Source: Streptomyces drozdowiczii (GTDB lineage: Bacteria; Actinomycetota; Actinomycetes; Streptomycetales; Streptomycetaceae). Taken from it: a DNA stretch of 64,000 nucleotides. The stretch spans positions 1,240,001-1,304,000 of the forward strand of contig NZ_CP098740.1 of NCBI RefSeq assembly GCF_026167665.1, written 5' to 3'. Below are positions 27,783 to 36,444 of the stretch, piece after piece (positions within the stretch are counted from its first letter, which is position 1; every line of letters begins with the position of its first letter). The notes below the pieces were generated by a model. The model did not search any database. It was not told the origin of the DNA and worked only from the letters and a program-made list of their open reading frames with translations. Made by a program: the position numbers and the translations under genes.

Positions 27783-28084
27783 GCGAGCCGATTCAAACGG
27801 ACCCGGACTTCAGAAATTTCTTCAGAACTCAACTCGATCTTGAGCGCGGATATGAAATCCTGGGCGACTTGAGGCCCACGTTGTGGAGCTTCAGCGACTC
27901 CTACATTGACTTGATCCGCTCCGGATTCGAGCAGATCATGGCAGATGAGAACTTCGGCCCCGCCGAGTACGAACGGCTGACCGACATCGAGTTCCCCGAC
28001 CGGGAGACCCTGCACGCCTACCTTCGGGACATGTACGACTATCTGTTCGGCGATGCGCCGGAACAGCCGATGCCCCCGGGCTAG
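27779..28084 (+). CDS. Small acidic protein, immunity-like (copy B)
   Basis: A 101-residue near-duplicate of the gene at 26780: SEPIQTDPDFRNFFRTQLDLERG to DYLFGDAPEQPMPPG. Differences are mostly conservative (V/I, E/D, K/R). The TTG at 27779 overlaps the preceding stop as TTGA. The cassette it heads (small protein plus pentapeptide protein) repeats the one before it, but without its own toxin, so it may be a spare or divergent immunity copy. Confidence 0.65.
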   Translation: MSEPIQTDPDFRNFFRTQLDLERGYEILGDLRPTLWSFSDSYIDLIRSGFEQIMADENFGPAEYERLTDIEFPDRETLHAYLRDMYDYLFGDAPEQPMPPG

Positions 28085-28102
28085 TTCGAGGAAGAGGACC
28101 GA

Positions 28103-28174
28103 TTGGACCAGGAACACGACCGCGTCGAGCGCGTACGGACGGAAGTCCGCGAGGCGTTCGAAGGCTCGCGGTGA
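28103..28174 (+). CDS. 23-codon open frame coupled to pentapeptide copy B
   Basis: A TTG-initiated 23-residue frame (LDQEHDRVERVRTEVREAFE then GSR) follows an excellent GAGGAAGAGGA site at 28088-28098. Its TGA overlaps the GTG of the next gene as GTGA. It is very charged and helix-prone. It may be a coupling peptide, a remnant of a longer gene, or chance. Confidence 0.35.
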   Translation: MDQEHDRVERVRTEVREAFEGSR

Positions 28175-28835
28175 CGGAGACGCCGTCCAGCGAGTCGGTT
28201 CCCTGGCAGCCTGCCGCGTTCCCCGCCGACCCGGCGGCGGCGCGGCAGCTCAGAGAATGGCTCGATGACGCGAGTTACGCCCTGTACGGCATCGGGCACG
28301 ACTTCCGGGGCGCCGGTCTCTCGGACGGCGACTTCTCCGGCGCGTGGCTCATCGACACGGTGCTGGCGGGCGTGGAATTCGAGTCGGCGTCCTTCTACCG
28401 TGCGGACCTCAGCGGGGCGAACCTGACCGGGGCGAATCTGGTCGGGGCCGACCTCGTCCGGACCAAGCTCGACAGGGCCGTGCTCCGGTCCGCCCGGCTC
28501 GACCGGGCCGACATGGTCAGGGCGTCACTCCACGATGTCGACGCGTCGGGGGCGAGCCTGCGCGGGGCGCGCATCATGGGCGCCTCGCTGCACCACGTCG
28601 ACCTGCGGGGCGCGGACCTGACGGACGCCGTCCTGTTCCACAACACGTTCAAGGTCACCGTGGACGACACCACGCTCGTACGCGGCCTTACCGGCACGGC
28701 CTTCGGGCCGGTCACGGTGGTCGGCGGCGAGGGCACCCGGAAGCTCACCGGCCCCGACATCGTGGCCTGGATCGCCGAGCGCGGCGGCCAGGTCCGCGTC
28801 ATCGAACCCCACCACACCCAAAGGACCCCGCATGA
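28171..28835 (+). CDS. Pentapeptide repeat protein (copy B); stop codon lost to a likely base-calling error
   Basis: A paralogue of the protein at 27126 with the same plan: N-terminal helix, pentapeptide solenoid (RADLSGANLTGANLVGADLV), and a tail ending AWIAERGGQVRVIEP. As written, the frame has no stop and runs on into the next gene. Adding one C to CCCC at 28826-28829 creates a TGA at 28833-28835 that overlaps the ATG at 28832 (ATGA). The protein is then 221 residues, matching copy A. Automated callers would fuse it to the DUF6177 gene and give a spurious ~695-residue protein. Confidence 0.7.
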
Positions 28836-30258
28836 CCCAGGACGTCGTCGCACTCACCCGGCGGATGCCCGACTCGCTCAGTGTGCTGGCCGGGTTGCTC
28901 GCCGGCGGGCCCGACCTGCGGGTGGGGACGACCGGGGAAGGGGCCGTCGTGCAGCTGTGCGACGACGAGGGGCGGCCGCTCGTGTCCGTGGAGGTGCCGC
29001 TGTTGATCCAGGTGCCCGGGGAGGCCGTGCGGCTGCTCGGGGCGGAGGCCGCGCCGGAGGGGGACGGGCCCTGGTGGTGGGTCGAGGCGCGGGCCGCCGC
29101 CGGGGTGGACCGGGCCGAGGAGCTGGCCGGGGCCTTCGCCGCGCGGCTCACGCTGCTGCTCGGCGGCAGGGTCTGGCCGGCCGACGCCCCCGGCACCACC
29201 GGCGCCGCCCGCCCCTCGACGTCTCGGGCATCACGGCCGTGCCCTCCCCCGCCGCCGCGCAGCCCGCCGTCGACATGCTCACCGACAAGGCGGCCGTCGT
29301 CCTCCAGGACCGCCCGGTCGTCCCCATGACGAGCTGGCTGACGGAGGCGCTGCGGGCCACCGTGGAGAGCGAGCGGTCGCTCCAGATCGTCACCCCGCCC
29401 CACTGCACGCTCTCCCTGCCGACGCGGCTGCTGCTCCAGTCCACCTCCTCCCGCTGGGTCGTCCAGGACGAGCGCTGCGGCTACTACGACGGGCTGACCG
29501 GCGCCGTACTCCGCTGGCAGGACGACACGTTCGCACCGGACCGCCGCGAGGACGGGCAGACCCCGGTGGCGGAGGCGTTCACCGAGGCCGGGCCCGCCGG
29601 TGAGCGGCAGCTCGTCATCTCGCTCCGGACCGTGCACCGCCCCACCGCCGACCTTGTGCTCGGCGGCGCCCTGGAGGCCGCCTGGGAGGCGCTGACCGGC
29701 GCGCCCCCGGCCGGCTGGGGGACCTCGGAGCCCGCAGGGCTCACCTGGTCGCGGCGGCGGCTGACCGACCTGGCGTACGAGCGCGCGCCCCGGCCGACCT
29801 GGCTGGTGGCCGTGGGCAGCCCGGACCGCCCCGCCGTCGCCACGCTCCAGGTGAACCGCACCTCGGACGGGGTGGAGGAGGACATCACCCTCGTCCTCGG
29901 CTACGGCCCCGACGAGTCACCGGCCCTGGACGCGCTGCCGGGGCTCGCCGACGAGCTGGTGACCCGGCACGGGCTGCGGACCATGCTGTGCCAGCTGGCC
30001 GAGGGCCGCCGCGACCTGAACGCCCCGCCCCGCTTCGAACGCCCCCCGCTCCCGTACTCCTTCGCACTCGGCTCCGCCGAGGTGGCCGAGGTGGGGCGCG
30101 ACACCGCCTCGCGGACTCCGCTCGAGGCGGCGCCGGTGCGGGTGGGTCCCGGGGGCCGACCGGGCTACTACTACCCGCTCGGCGACGGCGAGACCGCCGA
30201 GAGCTGGGCGGCCCTGGAACAGCTGATGCGCCATCTGCGTGGGGCGCCGCCGGTCTAG
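28832..30258 (+). pseudogene. DUF6177 family protein, frameshifted at ~29212
   Basis: A roughly 475-residue protein, repaired. It starts MTQDVVALTRRMPDSLSVLAG. The first frame holds through GAAR; adding a C to CCCC at 29212-29215 gives GAARPLDVSGITAVPSP, then a long downstream frame ending LMRHLRGAPPV. DUF6177 is an uncharacterised actinobacterial family found beside T7SS effectors and DUF6507-type genes, consistent with this neighbourhood. No catalytic motif or membrane segment is evident. Its start overlaps the repaired stop of the pentapeptide gene, so this is the last gene of the T7SS module. Confidence 0.75.
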
Positions 30259-30304
30259 CGCGCCGCCCCCGCGCACCCTCCGGCCGGTCGGCTACCTTCC
30301 GGAA

Positions 30305-31141
30305 ATGATCGGATTTACGCATAAGGCAGCCGCACTGGGGGTGCTGGGTGCGGTACTCGTCGGCTGCGGCCAGGCCCAGCCGACGCGTACCGCCGTCGAA
30401 CGGCCGCCCGCCCCGCACGCCACGGAGAAGCCCGCGAGAAAGCCCCCCGCCATGGCCCCCGGCCCCGGCGGCCTGACTCCCGTCTTCATGCGCGGGCCGC
30501 AGCGCGCCGCGAAGGTCGTCGCGCTGAGCTTCGACGCCGACATGACGGCCGACGAGGGGCCGCGCGCGGCGGCCGGTGAGCACTTCGACAACCCGGAACT
30601 GATCGCCCTGCTGCGCCGCCTGAAGGTGCCCGCGACGGTGTTCATGACCGGGCGCTGGGCCGAGGAGTATCCGGACCAGGCCCGCTCCATCGGCACCGAC
30701 CCCCTCTTCGAGATCGGCAACCACTCCTACAGCCACTACGCGTTCACCACGCCCTGCTACGGGCTGCCGACGGTGGAGGAGGGCACGGTGCGCGAGGAGG
30801 TCCAGCGGGCCTTCGGGGCGATCCGGGCGGCCGGCGCCCGCAATGTGGTGCCGTACTTCCGCTTCCCCGGCGGCTGTTACGACGACGCCACGCTGCGCGC
30901 CCTCGGGCCGGAGAAGGTGACCGCCGTGCAGTGGGACGTCGTCAGCGGCGACGCCTTCGCGACGGACGCGGACGCGGTCGCCGAGCAGGTGCTCGACGGG
31001 GTGCGGTCCGGCTCGCTGGTCGTCATGCACTGCACCCGCAGCGCGGCGCCGGTCACCGCCGACGCGGTCCGCCAGGTCGTGCCGGAGCTACGGAAGCGCG
31101 GATACCGCTTCGTCAAGGTGTCCGAGCTGATGGCCGGCTGA
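30305..31141 (+). CDS. Polysaccharide deacetylase (NodB domain) lipoprotein
   Basis: A 278-residue exported enzyme. A lipoprotein signal ends at Cys20 (VLGAVLVGCGQ). After a Pro-rich spacer comes the NodB/CE4 domain: motif 1 SFDADMT with the catalytic and metal Asp, motif 2 HSYSHY with two metal His, motif 3 RFPGG, and a C-terminal VMHC in place of the usual LxH. CE4 enzymes de-N-acetylate peptidoglycan, chitin or poly-GlcNAc; the substrate cannot be told. The ATG at 30305 has little ribosome site, so a leaderless transcript is possible. Confidence 0.88.
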   Translation: MIGFTHKAAALGVLGAVLVGCGQAQPTRTAVERPPAPHATEKPARKPPAMAPGPGGLTPVFMRGPQRAAKVVALSFDADMTADEGPRAAAGEHFDNPELIALLRRLKVPATVFMTGRWAEEYPDQARSIGTDPLFEIGNHSYSHYAFTTPCYGLPTVEEGTVREEVQRAFGAIRAAGARNVVPYFRFPGGCYDDATLRALGPEKVTAVQWDVVSGDAFATDADAVAEQVLDGVRSGSLVVMHCTRSAAPVTADAVRQVVPELRKRGYRFVKVSELMAG

Positions 31142-31147
31142 ACGGGC

Positions 31148-31336
31148 TCACCCCGAGCAGGCCGTGCGCTGGGCCTCCTGCCACTCGCACACCGGGCACA
31201 GCGTGATCCCCTTGACCGACTCGGCGTATTCGGTCGGCTTCCGGCACAGCACGCACTCGGCGTACGGCGGCCCCTCGGCCCGCTCCGGCGACTCGGCGGG
31301 CGGCGTCTCGCAGTAGGGCCCCGATTCCTCACTCAT
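31148..31336 (-). CDS. Small zinc-ribbon-like protein
   Basis: A 62-residue acidic peptide with two CxxC knuckles, Cys28/Cys31 (ECVLCRK) and Cys47/Cys50 (LCPVCEW), a typical zinc-ribbon spacing, plus Cys9 and Cys60. No other domain. It converges on the deacetylase gene with six bases between. The role is unknown; proteins of this kind often bind nucleic acid or protein partners. Confidence 0.7.
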   Translation of the reverse strand: MSEESGPYCETPPAESPERAEGPPYAECVLCRKPTEYAESVKGITLCPVCEWQEAQRTACSG

Positions 31337-31350
31337 ACGTACGAGCCTAC

Positions 31351-31544
31351 TCAGCCCCGTACCGAAGTGAGCCGGCAGACGAGCGCGAACGCGGCGGCCG
31401 TCACGGCGGCGGGGTGGACTTGCCGGTGCCGTTGGCGCCCTCGACGCGGACGAGGTCGAGCCCGCGCAGCACCCAGGGGCCTGTGGTGAGCCCGTACCGC
31501 CGCCCGGCTCCCCGCAGCCGCAGGACCTCCGTACCGGTGCTCAG
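31351..31544 (-). pseudogene. ABC transporter remnant (ATPase start fused to a permease-like end)
   Basis: On the minus strand, from 31544, the reading [29 protein letters not shown] and GANGTGKST is unmistakably an ABC ATPase N-terminus through Walker A. Immediately after Walker A the frame reads PPP and stops (31401-31403). In another frame the sequence continues [18 protein letters not shown] to a stop at 31351, which looks like the tail of a membrane permease. The simplest explanation is a large internal deletion through an ATPase-permease pair. It lies directly behind the AIM24 gene, whose stop overlaps its start region. Confidence 0.6.
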
Positions 31545-32218
31545 TGGGACGACGCCTTCTCGGGCTTCAGCTCGCTGGGCCGTACGATCACGAACCCCTG
31601 CCCGTCCAGGCGCAGTTGGACGGCCTCGCCCGAACCGCCCCGGATCATCGAGCCGACGCTCTGCGAGCGGTGCAGCGAGGTGTTCAGCTGGGCGCTCCAG
31701 CCGACGACGGCGTCCGTGTCCACGAAGACCGGCTGCTGCGGGGTGACGGGGATGACGATGGGATACCCGTCACACATCAGGCCCAGCTTGCCGTGGCCGG
31801 TGAAGACGCTGTTGAAGAGGCCGCCGCCGGCCATCCCGGCGCCCTTGACGGTCTTTATCTCGTACGCGAGCGAGGCGTCGAAGCACAGGACGTTGCGGCC
31901 GTTGATGGTGAGGGCGTCGCCCTGTTCCATCTCCACGATGAAGCAGTTCGCGGCCTCGTGCGCGAACCACGCCTCGCCCTGGCCGCGCACGGCCATCAGC
32001 GGCAGCCCCTCGCCGGTGACCGCCCGCTTGAGGAGGCCGCCAATGCCCTGGCTCTTGTGCTCGAACTGGAGGTTCCCGCGGAAGGCGACCATCGATCCCT
32101 GGCGGGCGTGCATCTCCCCGTTGACGGCGTACTTGATGGACTTGGCGTTCTGGAGGGTCATCCCGGGGACGGTCGCCTGCTCGGCCATGTGCTCGCTGGA
32201 AAAGAGATCGCTCTTCAT
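31541..32218 (-). CDS. AIM24 family protein
   Basis: A 225-residue protein of the AIM24/TRAP-like beta-roll family: [45 protein letters not shown], and a Gly-rich [20 protein letters not shown]24 is linked to mitochondrial inner-membrane organisation in yeast; bacterial members are uncharacterised. The ATG at 32218 has GAGGAT upstream. The gene is divergent from pth2 across 71 bp. The decayed ABC transporter follows it and was probably once co-transcribed. Confidence 0.88.
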   Translation of the reverse strand: MKSDLFSSEHMAEQATVPGMTLQNAKSIKYAVNGEMHARQGSMVAFRGNLQFEHKSQGIGGLLKRAVTGEGLPLMAVRGQGEAWFAHEAANCFIVEMEQGDALTINGRNVLCFDASLAYEIKTVKGAGMAGGGLFNSVFTGHGKLGLMCDGYPIVIPVTPQQPVFVDTDAVVGWSAQLNTSLHRSQSVGSMIRGGSGEAVQLRLDGQGFVIVRPSELKPEKASSH

Positions 32219-32289
32219 GGACGGCATCCTCGCCCGGAGCCCTCCGTTCCGCCAAGAACGGTGTCCGGGGCGGCTGGCAGACTGGGCGG

Positions 32290-33045
32290 GTGAGCAGCAA
32301 CGACATCCCCGCGTCCCCGTCCGCCGAGCCGGCCTCCGTGCCGGTGGACAGCCCCTTCCGGTCCGAGCGCACGGACCGGGACGAAGCACCGCAGTACGTA
32401 CTGCCGTTGGTGGTGCACATCGAGAAGGCCGCGCCCCCGGCCCGCACCGACGCCCTGCGCACGGCCGCCCGCGCGGTGCTCGTGATGCTGTCCGACGAGC
32501 GGTCGGTGGGCGAGGGCGAGTGGGCGCGGGTGATGCGGGACTGGCAGGACGCCCGCATCCGCAAGGTGGTCCGGCGGGCCCGGGGCGCGGAGTGGCGCAA
32601 GGCGTCGGCCCTGCCCGGGATCACGGTGACGGGCGAGGAGGCGGAGGTGCGGGTCTTCCCGCCGGTCCCCCTGGACGGCTGGCCGAAGGAGCTGGCCAAG
32701 CTCCAGGTGTCGGGCACGGACCTGGACGACCCGGAGCCGCCCGCCGCGCCCGACCCGGCGCATCCGGTGCTCTGGCTCAACCCGGACCTCGGCATGTCGG
32801 CCGGGAAGGAGATGGCGCAGGTCGGGCACGGGGCGCAGCTCGCCTGGTGGGAGCTGTCGGAGACGGAGCGCAAGGCGTGGCGCGAGGCCGGGTTCCCGCT
32901 CTCGGTGGCCACGGCGGAGCCGGGCCGCTGGGCGGAGCTGACGGTGAGCGGGCTGCCGGTCGTACGGGACGCGGGCTTCACGGAGATCGCCCCGGGGTCG
33001 TGCACGGTGGTCGCCGACCATCCGGCGCTGCGGCGCCGCCGCTGA
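32290..33045 (+). CDS. Peptidyl-tRNA hydrolase II (PTH2) family protein
   Basis: A 251-residue protein. The first 150 residues are a variable N-terminal part ([29 protein letters not shown]). The C-terminal PTH2 core includes [26 protein letters not shown], which carries the conserved Lys, Gln and His of the family, and ends [15 protein letters not shown]2 enzymes recycle peptidyl-tRNA that has dropped off ribosomes; a conventional Pth probably exists elsewhere in the genome. GTG start with no strong ribosome site. Confidence 0.85.
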   Translation: MSSNDIPASPSAEPASVPVDSPFRSERTDRDEAPQYVLPLVVHIEKAAPPARTDALRTAARAVLVMLSDERSVGEGEWARVMRDWQDARIRKVVRRARGAEWRKASALPGITVTGEEAEVRVFPPVPLDGWPKELAKLQVSGTDLDDPEPPAAPDPAHPVLWLNPDLGMSAGKEMAQVGHGAQLAWWELSETERKAWREAGFPLSVATAEPGRWAELTVSGLPVVRDAGFTEIAPGSCTVVADHPALRRRR

Positions 33046-33155
33046 GCGGAGCGAGGGCCCGCGGAACCTCAAATGAAGCTCTGAACGTCTCCCCTTCCGG
33101 ATTCGGGACCGCGCTCCGGGGCCATCACCCCTGCACGGAACGAGGGGGAAGCGAC

Positions 33156-34454
33156 ATGGGGGACGGTATGAGGCTGGGTATCGGGATCGGCTGGCGGCCG
33201 GAGATCGCCGGTGAGGTGGAGGCGCTGGAGGGGATCGACTGGGTGGAGGCGGTCGCGGAGAACCTCTGCGCCGACCACCTGCCCGATTCCCTGGTACGTC
33301 TGCGGGAGCGCGGGGTCACCGTGATCCCGCACGGCGTCTCGCTGGGCCTCGGCGGCGCCGACCGCCCCGACCCGGGCAAGCTCGCGGACCTCGCCGCCCG
33401 GGCGACACTGCTCGGCGCGCCGCTGGTGACCGAGCACATCGCCTTCGTACGGGCGGGCGGGGCGCGCACCGGGTCGCCGGTGCTGGAGGCGGGTCATCTG
33501 CTGCCGGTGCCGCGCACCCGGGCGGCGCTGGACGTGCTGTGCGAGAACGTGCGCATCGCGCAGGACGCGCTGCCGGTGCCGCTGGCGCTGGAGAACATCG
33601 CGGCGCTCATCTCCTGGCCGGACGAGGAGCTGACCGAGGGGCAGTTCCTGGCGGAGCTGGTCGAGCGGACCGGGGTGCGGCTGCTGATCGACGTGGCCAA
33701 TCTGCACACCAACCGGGTGAACCGGGGCGAGGACCCGGCGGCCGCGCTGGACGGGCTGCCGGTGGAGGCCATCGCGTACGTGCATGTGGCGGGCGGGGTC
33801 GAGAAGGACGGCGTGTGGCACGACACGCACGCCCACCCGGTGACCGCCCCGGTGCTCGACGTGCTGGCGGAGCTGCGCTCCCGGGTGGACCCGCCGGGGG
33901 TGCTGCTGGAGCGGGACGAGGCGTTCCCGCCGGCCGGTGAGCTGGCGGGCGAGCTGGACGCGATCCGTGGGGTGCTGGAGAAGGGCGGGGGCGCCTCGGC
34001 CGCCTGGACCGCCCGGGAGGTGCCGTCCGCCCCGGCGGTCGCGGAGTCCGTACGGGACGGGGTCGCGGTGGCCGAGACCGCCCTGCTGTCCGCCCTGGTC
34101 GCCGGTACACCCGCGCCGGAGGGGTTCGACGCGGCCCGGCTCCGGGTGCAGGGCCGGGCCCTGGCCGCGAAGCGCGCCGATGTCGTGGCCAAGGTGGCGC
34201 CCGAGCTGCCGGAGATCCTGGGCGACGGCTACCGGGCCGCGTTCCTCGCGTACGCCGGGGCGCGGCCCATGGCGGCGGGATACCGGCGCGACGCCCTGGA
34301 CTTCGCCGAGCACCTGCTCATCGGGGGCCGCCCGGCGGACGACGCGGCCCGCCGCCGCCTGACGCGGTGGTGGCGGGACCGGGCCGCACCCCGGCCGCCC
34401 GGCCGCGCGACCCGGCTGGCCCGGGCCGCCCGCTCCGTACTGGTGGGGCGGTGA
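33156..34454 (+). CDS. DUF692 multinuclear non-haem iron oxidase with C-terminal extension
   Basis: A 432-residue protein. Residues 1-270 are a DUF692 (MNIO) TIM barrel with the metal-ligand pattern visible: Glu35, His59 (IPHG), His94 (TEHIAF), Glu146 (LENIAAL), Asp179 (IDVAN), His184, His210 (YVHVAGG), Asp223/His225 (DTHAH) and Glu252 (LERDE). Residues 300-420 add a helical domain ([21 protein letters not shown]) resembling a fused version of the small partner that accompanies MbnB/TglH-type enzymes. These oxidases modify Cys residues of peptides. GAGGGGGA precedes the ATG. The stop overlaps the GTG of the Cys-rich gene, so the two are coupled. Confidence 0.9.
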   Translation: MGDGMRLGIGIGWRPEIAGEVEALEGIDWVEAVAENLCADHLPDSLVRLRERGVTVIPHGVSLGLGGADRPDPGKLADLAARATLLGAPLVTEHIAFVRAGGARTGSPVLEAGHLLPVPRTRAALDVLCENVRIAQDALPVPLALENIAALISWPDEELTEGQFLAELVERTGVRLLIDVANLHTNRVNRGEDPAAALDGLPVEAIAYVHVAGGVEKDGVWHDTHAHPVTAPVLDVLAELRSRVDPPGVLLERDEAFPPAGELAGELDAIRGVLEKGGGASAAWTAREVPSAPAVAESVRDGVAVAETALLSALVAGTPAPEGFDAARLRVQGRALAAKRADVVAKVAPELPEILGDGYRAAFLAYAGARPMAAGYRRDALDFAEHLLIGGRPADDAARRRLTRWWRDRAAPRPPGRATRLARAARSVLVGR

Positions 34455-35469
34455 CCGGCATGGACGGGATGCTGGTGTTCCTCACGCTCGCGGTGATCGC
34501 CTCGTTCACCGTGCTGATCGTCGGCCTGGCCCGGTCCCGCCGGGGGTGGGCGGTCCGGCGCACGACCTGTCCGAGGTGGCGTTCCTGAACGGCGGGCCCG
34601 GCCGGGTGGTCGACACCGCGCTGGCCGCCATGCACGCGGACGGGCGGCTGGCCATCGGCGGGCCCGGCATCGTGGCGGTGCTCCGGCCGGTCGCCTACGA
34701 CCCGGTGGAGCGGGCGGTGCTGCACGAGCTGGCGGCCGCGCCGAGCGGGGCGCTGCCGGCGCTGCGGGCGGCCGTGATGCGGCATCCGGCGGTGCAGGAG
34801 ACCGGCGACGGTCTCGCGGCGCGCGGACTGCTGGCCCCGCCCGGGGCGAGTGCCAGGTGGCGCATCTGGGGCCTGTTGCAGACGCTTCTGTGTCTCGCGT
34901 CCGGCCCGGTCACCATCGGTATGGCCATCGCCCGGTTCATGGAGGGCGACGACGGTGCGGGCTGGAGCTACCCGTTCGCGGTGGCGATGATCCCGGCCGT
35001 CGTCATCGGCTTCGTGTCCGGCCTGGTCTGCGCGGCGGTGGCCCGGTCCCGGATCACCCGGGCGGGGCGCAGGGCGGCGGCGGAGTTCGGGGCCGCGCAC
35101 GCCCACCGGACCGATCCGGGGTTCCTGGTGGCGACCCGGGGGCTGCGCGGCGTCCCGGACCCGGAGCTGCGGACGCACCTGATCGCGGCGGCCCGGACCC
35201 GGCCCACCGCCTCCTCGTACACCCCGTACGGCTCCTCGGCGCTGCTGGTCGCGCCGGCCGTGTGGTGTGCGGGGGCGAGTCCGGGCGGCGGCTGCGGCAG
35301 CTCCTCGGGCAGCAGCTGCGGTGGGGGCGGCGGTTCGGGCTGCGGGGGCGGGTCGAGCTGTGGCGGCGGCAGCGGCTGCGGTGGGGGCGGATCGAGTTGC
35401 GGGGGCGGCAGCAGCTGCGGCGGCGGTTCCAGCTGCGGTGGCGGGTCGAGCTGCGGCAGCAGTTCCTGA
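34451..35469 (+). pseudogene. TIGR04222 membrane protein with Cys-rich tail, frameshifted at ~34542
   Basis: A roughly 339-residue protein, repaired: an N-terminal membrane helix (MLVFLTLAVIASFTVLIVGLA), then DLSEVAFLNGGPGRVVDTALAAM (the TIGR04222 core), two more helices, and a C-terminal tail. One extra G in GGGGG at 34542-34546 joins the frames. The tail (67 residues from 35266) contains only Gly, Ser, Cys and a few others, with ten Cys in SSCGGG-like units. TIGR04222 proteins of this kind are reported next to DUF692 genes. The GTGA overlap with DUF692 and the Cys tail make it the likely substrate of that oxidase. Function unknown. Confidence 0.8.
35266..35466 (+). repeat. SSCGGG-unit codon repeat encoding the Cys-rich tail
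   Basis: About 200 bp of tandemly repeated, G-rich sequence encoding Cys-Gly-Gly-Gly-Ser-Ser units. Ten Cys codons are present with unit spacing of 5-8 residues. Such DNA is prone to slippage, so the copy number may vary between strains or be misassembled. Confidence 0.75.
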
Positions 35470-35532
35470 GACGGCCGTCCACTTACTGGACGAGCTATGG
35501 CGCCACGGGCGGCCCTGGCATAGAACACCGGC

Positions 35533-36312
35533 ATGGTGCCGTTTCTGTTGCTGCTGGTCGCATGGGGTGCGGCGGGTCTTTCCTGCGCCCGGCTCTGTCT
35601 CGCCGGTGCCCGCGCGGCCCGGCGGCCGGTGGCCGCGACCGGGGGGCGCGGACGGCAACTCACGCTGTACGAGGCGGCGTTCCTGGCGGGCGGGCCGGGC
35701 CGGGTCGCCGACCTGGCGCTGGTCTCCATGCATCTGCGGCGCCGGCTGCTGCTGGCGCACACCGGGTGGGCCACGGTCGTGGACCCCGAGGGCCGCGACG
35801 AGGTGGAACGTACCGTGATCCGGGCCATAGGGCCGGAGGGCCAGTCGCCGATAGCGCCGGTGCGCGCGTCGGCCGCCGCGGCCGATGCCGTACGCGCGGT
35901 GGCCGACCGGCTCGTCGCGGCCGGTCTGGCGGTCCCGCGCGGGGCGGACGTCGCCTCGGCGGTGCGGGCGGTGCGCGGGGCGGCGCTGCTGGTGGCCGCG
36001 CTGGGCGCCGCCGCCCTGCTCGCGCCCGACGGCGGGGGCACGGCCCCGATGCCGGTGTGGTTCGCGCTGCCGCTGGCCCTGACCCTGGGGTGCCTGGCCA
36101 TAGCCCGGGTCGAGGCGCACCCCTACGGCGCGTGGGCCTCCCCGGACGGGCGGCGGCTGCTGGCGGCGTGCGCGGTGCCGGGGGACGGCGCGGCGGGCGA
36201 CACGCTGGTGACGGTCGCGGTGCGCGGGGTGGACGCGGTGGACGACCCGGCGCTGCGGGCGGCGCTGACCAGCCGATCGGGCGGACGGAAGCTGCTGGGC
36301 AGCCGCGAATGA
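35533..36312 (+). CDS. TIGR04222 domain-containing membrane protein without Cys tail
   Basis: A 259-residue paralogue of the previous gene. It has the same opening membrane helix (VPFLLLLVAWGAAGLSCARL) and the same core (YEAAFLAGGPGRVADLALVSM, then RRLLLAHTGWATVVDP), two further hydrophobic segments (RGAALLVAALGAAALL and MPVWFALPLALTLGCL), and a polar C-terminus. It lacks the Gly/Ser/Cys repeats and ends GGRKLLGSRE. It may be a partner of the tailed protein in the membrane. The hairpin at 36317 ends the three-gene set. Confidence 0.8.
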   Translation: MVPFLLLLVAWGAAGLSCARLCLAGARAARRPVAATGGRGRQLTLYEAAFLAGGPGRVADLALVSMHLRRRLLLAHTGWATVVDPEGRDEVERTVIRAIGPEGQSPIAPVRASAAAADAVRAVADRLVAAGLAVPRGADVASAVRAVRGAALLVAALGAAALLAPDGGGTAPMPVWFALPLALTLGCLAIARVEAHPYGAWASPDGRRLLAACAVPGDGAAGDTLVTVAVRGVDAVDDPALRAALTSRSGGRKLLGSRE

Positions 36313-36316
36313 CAAA

Positions 36317-36347
36317 CGGTGCGGCGCGCGGGAAGCGCGCCGCACCG
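36317..36347 (+). terminator. Hairpin ending the DUF692/TIGR04222 set
   Basis: CGGTGCGGCGCGC (36317-36329) pairs perfectly over 13 bp with GCGCGCCGCACCG (36335-36347) around a 5-base loop, starting a few bases after the stop. There is no T run, which is common for streptomycete terminators. Confidence 0.75.
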
Positions 36348-36444
36348 CTGAGCCGAACCCGGTGTCGCTGGACCAGCGGACGGCACGAGGTGCCGTATGC
36401 CCGCCGTCTGATCTTCCGGGTTGGGGTGGTCGGAAGCCCGCTCG

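Noticed and set aside
35266..35466. A CRISPR-like or minisatellite array.
   Set aside because: The repeats are codon-scale, lie in frame inside a protein and have no unique spacers.
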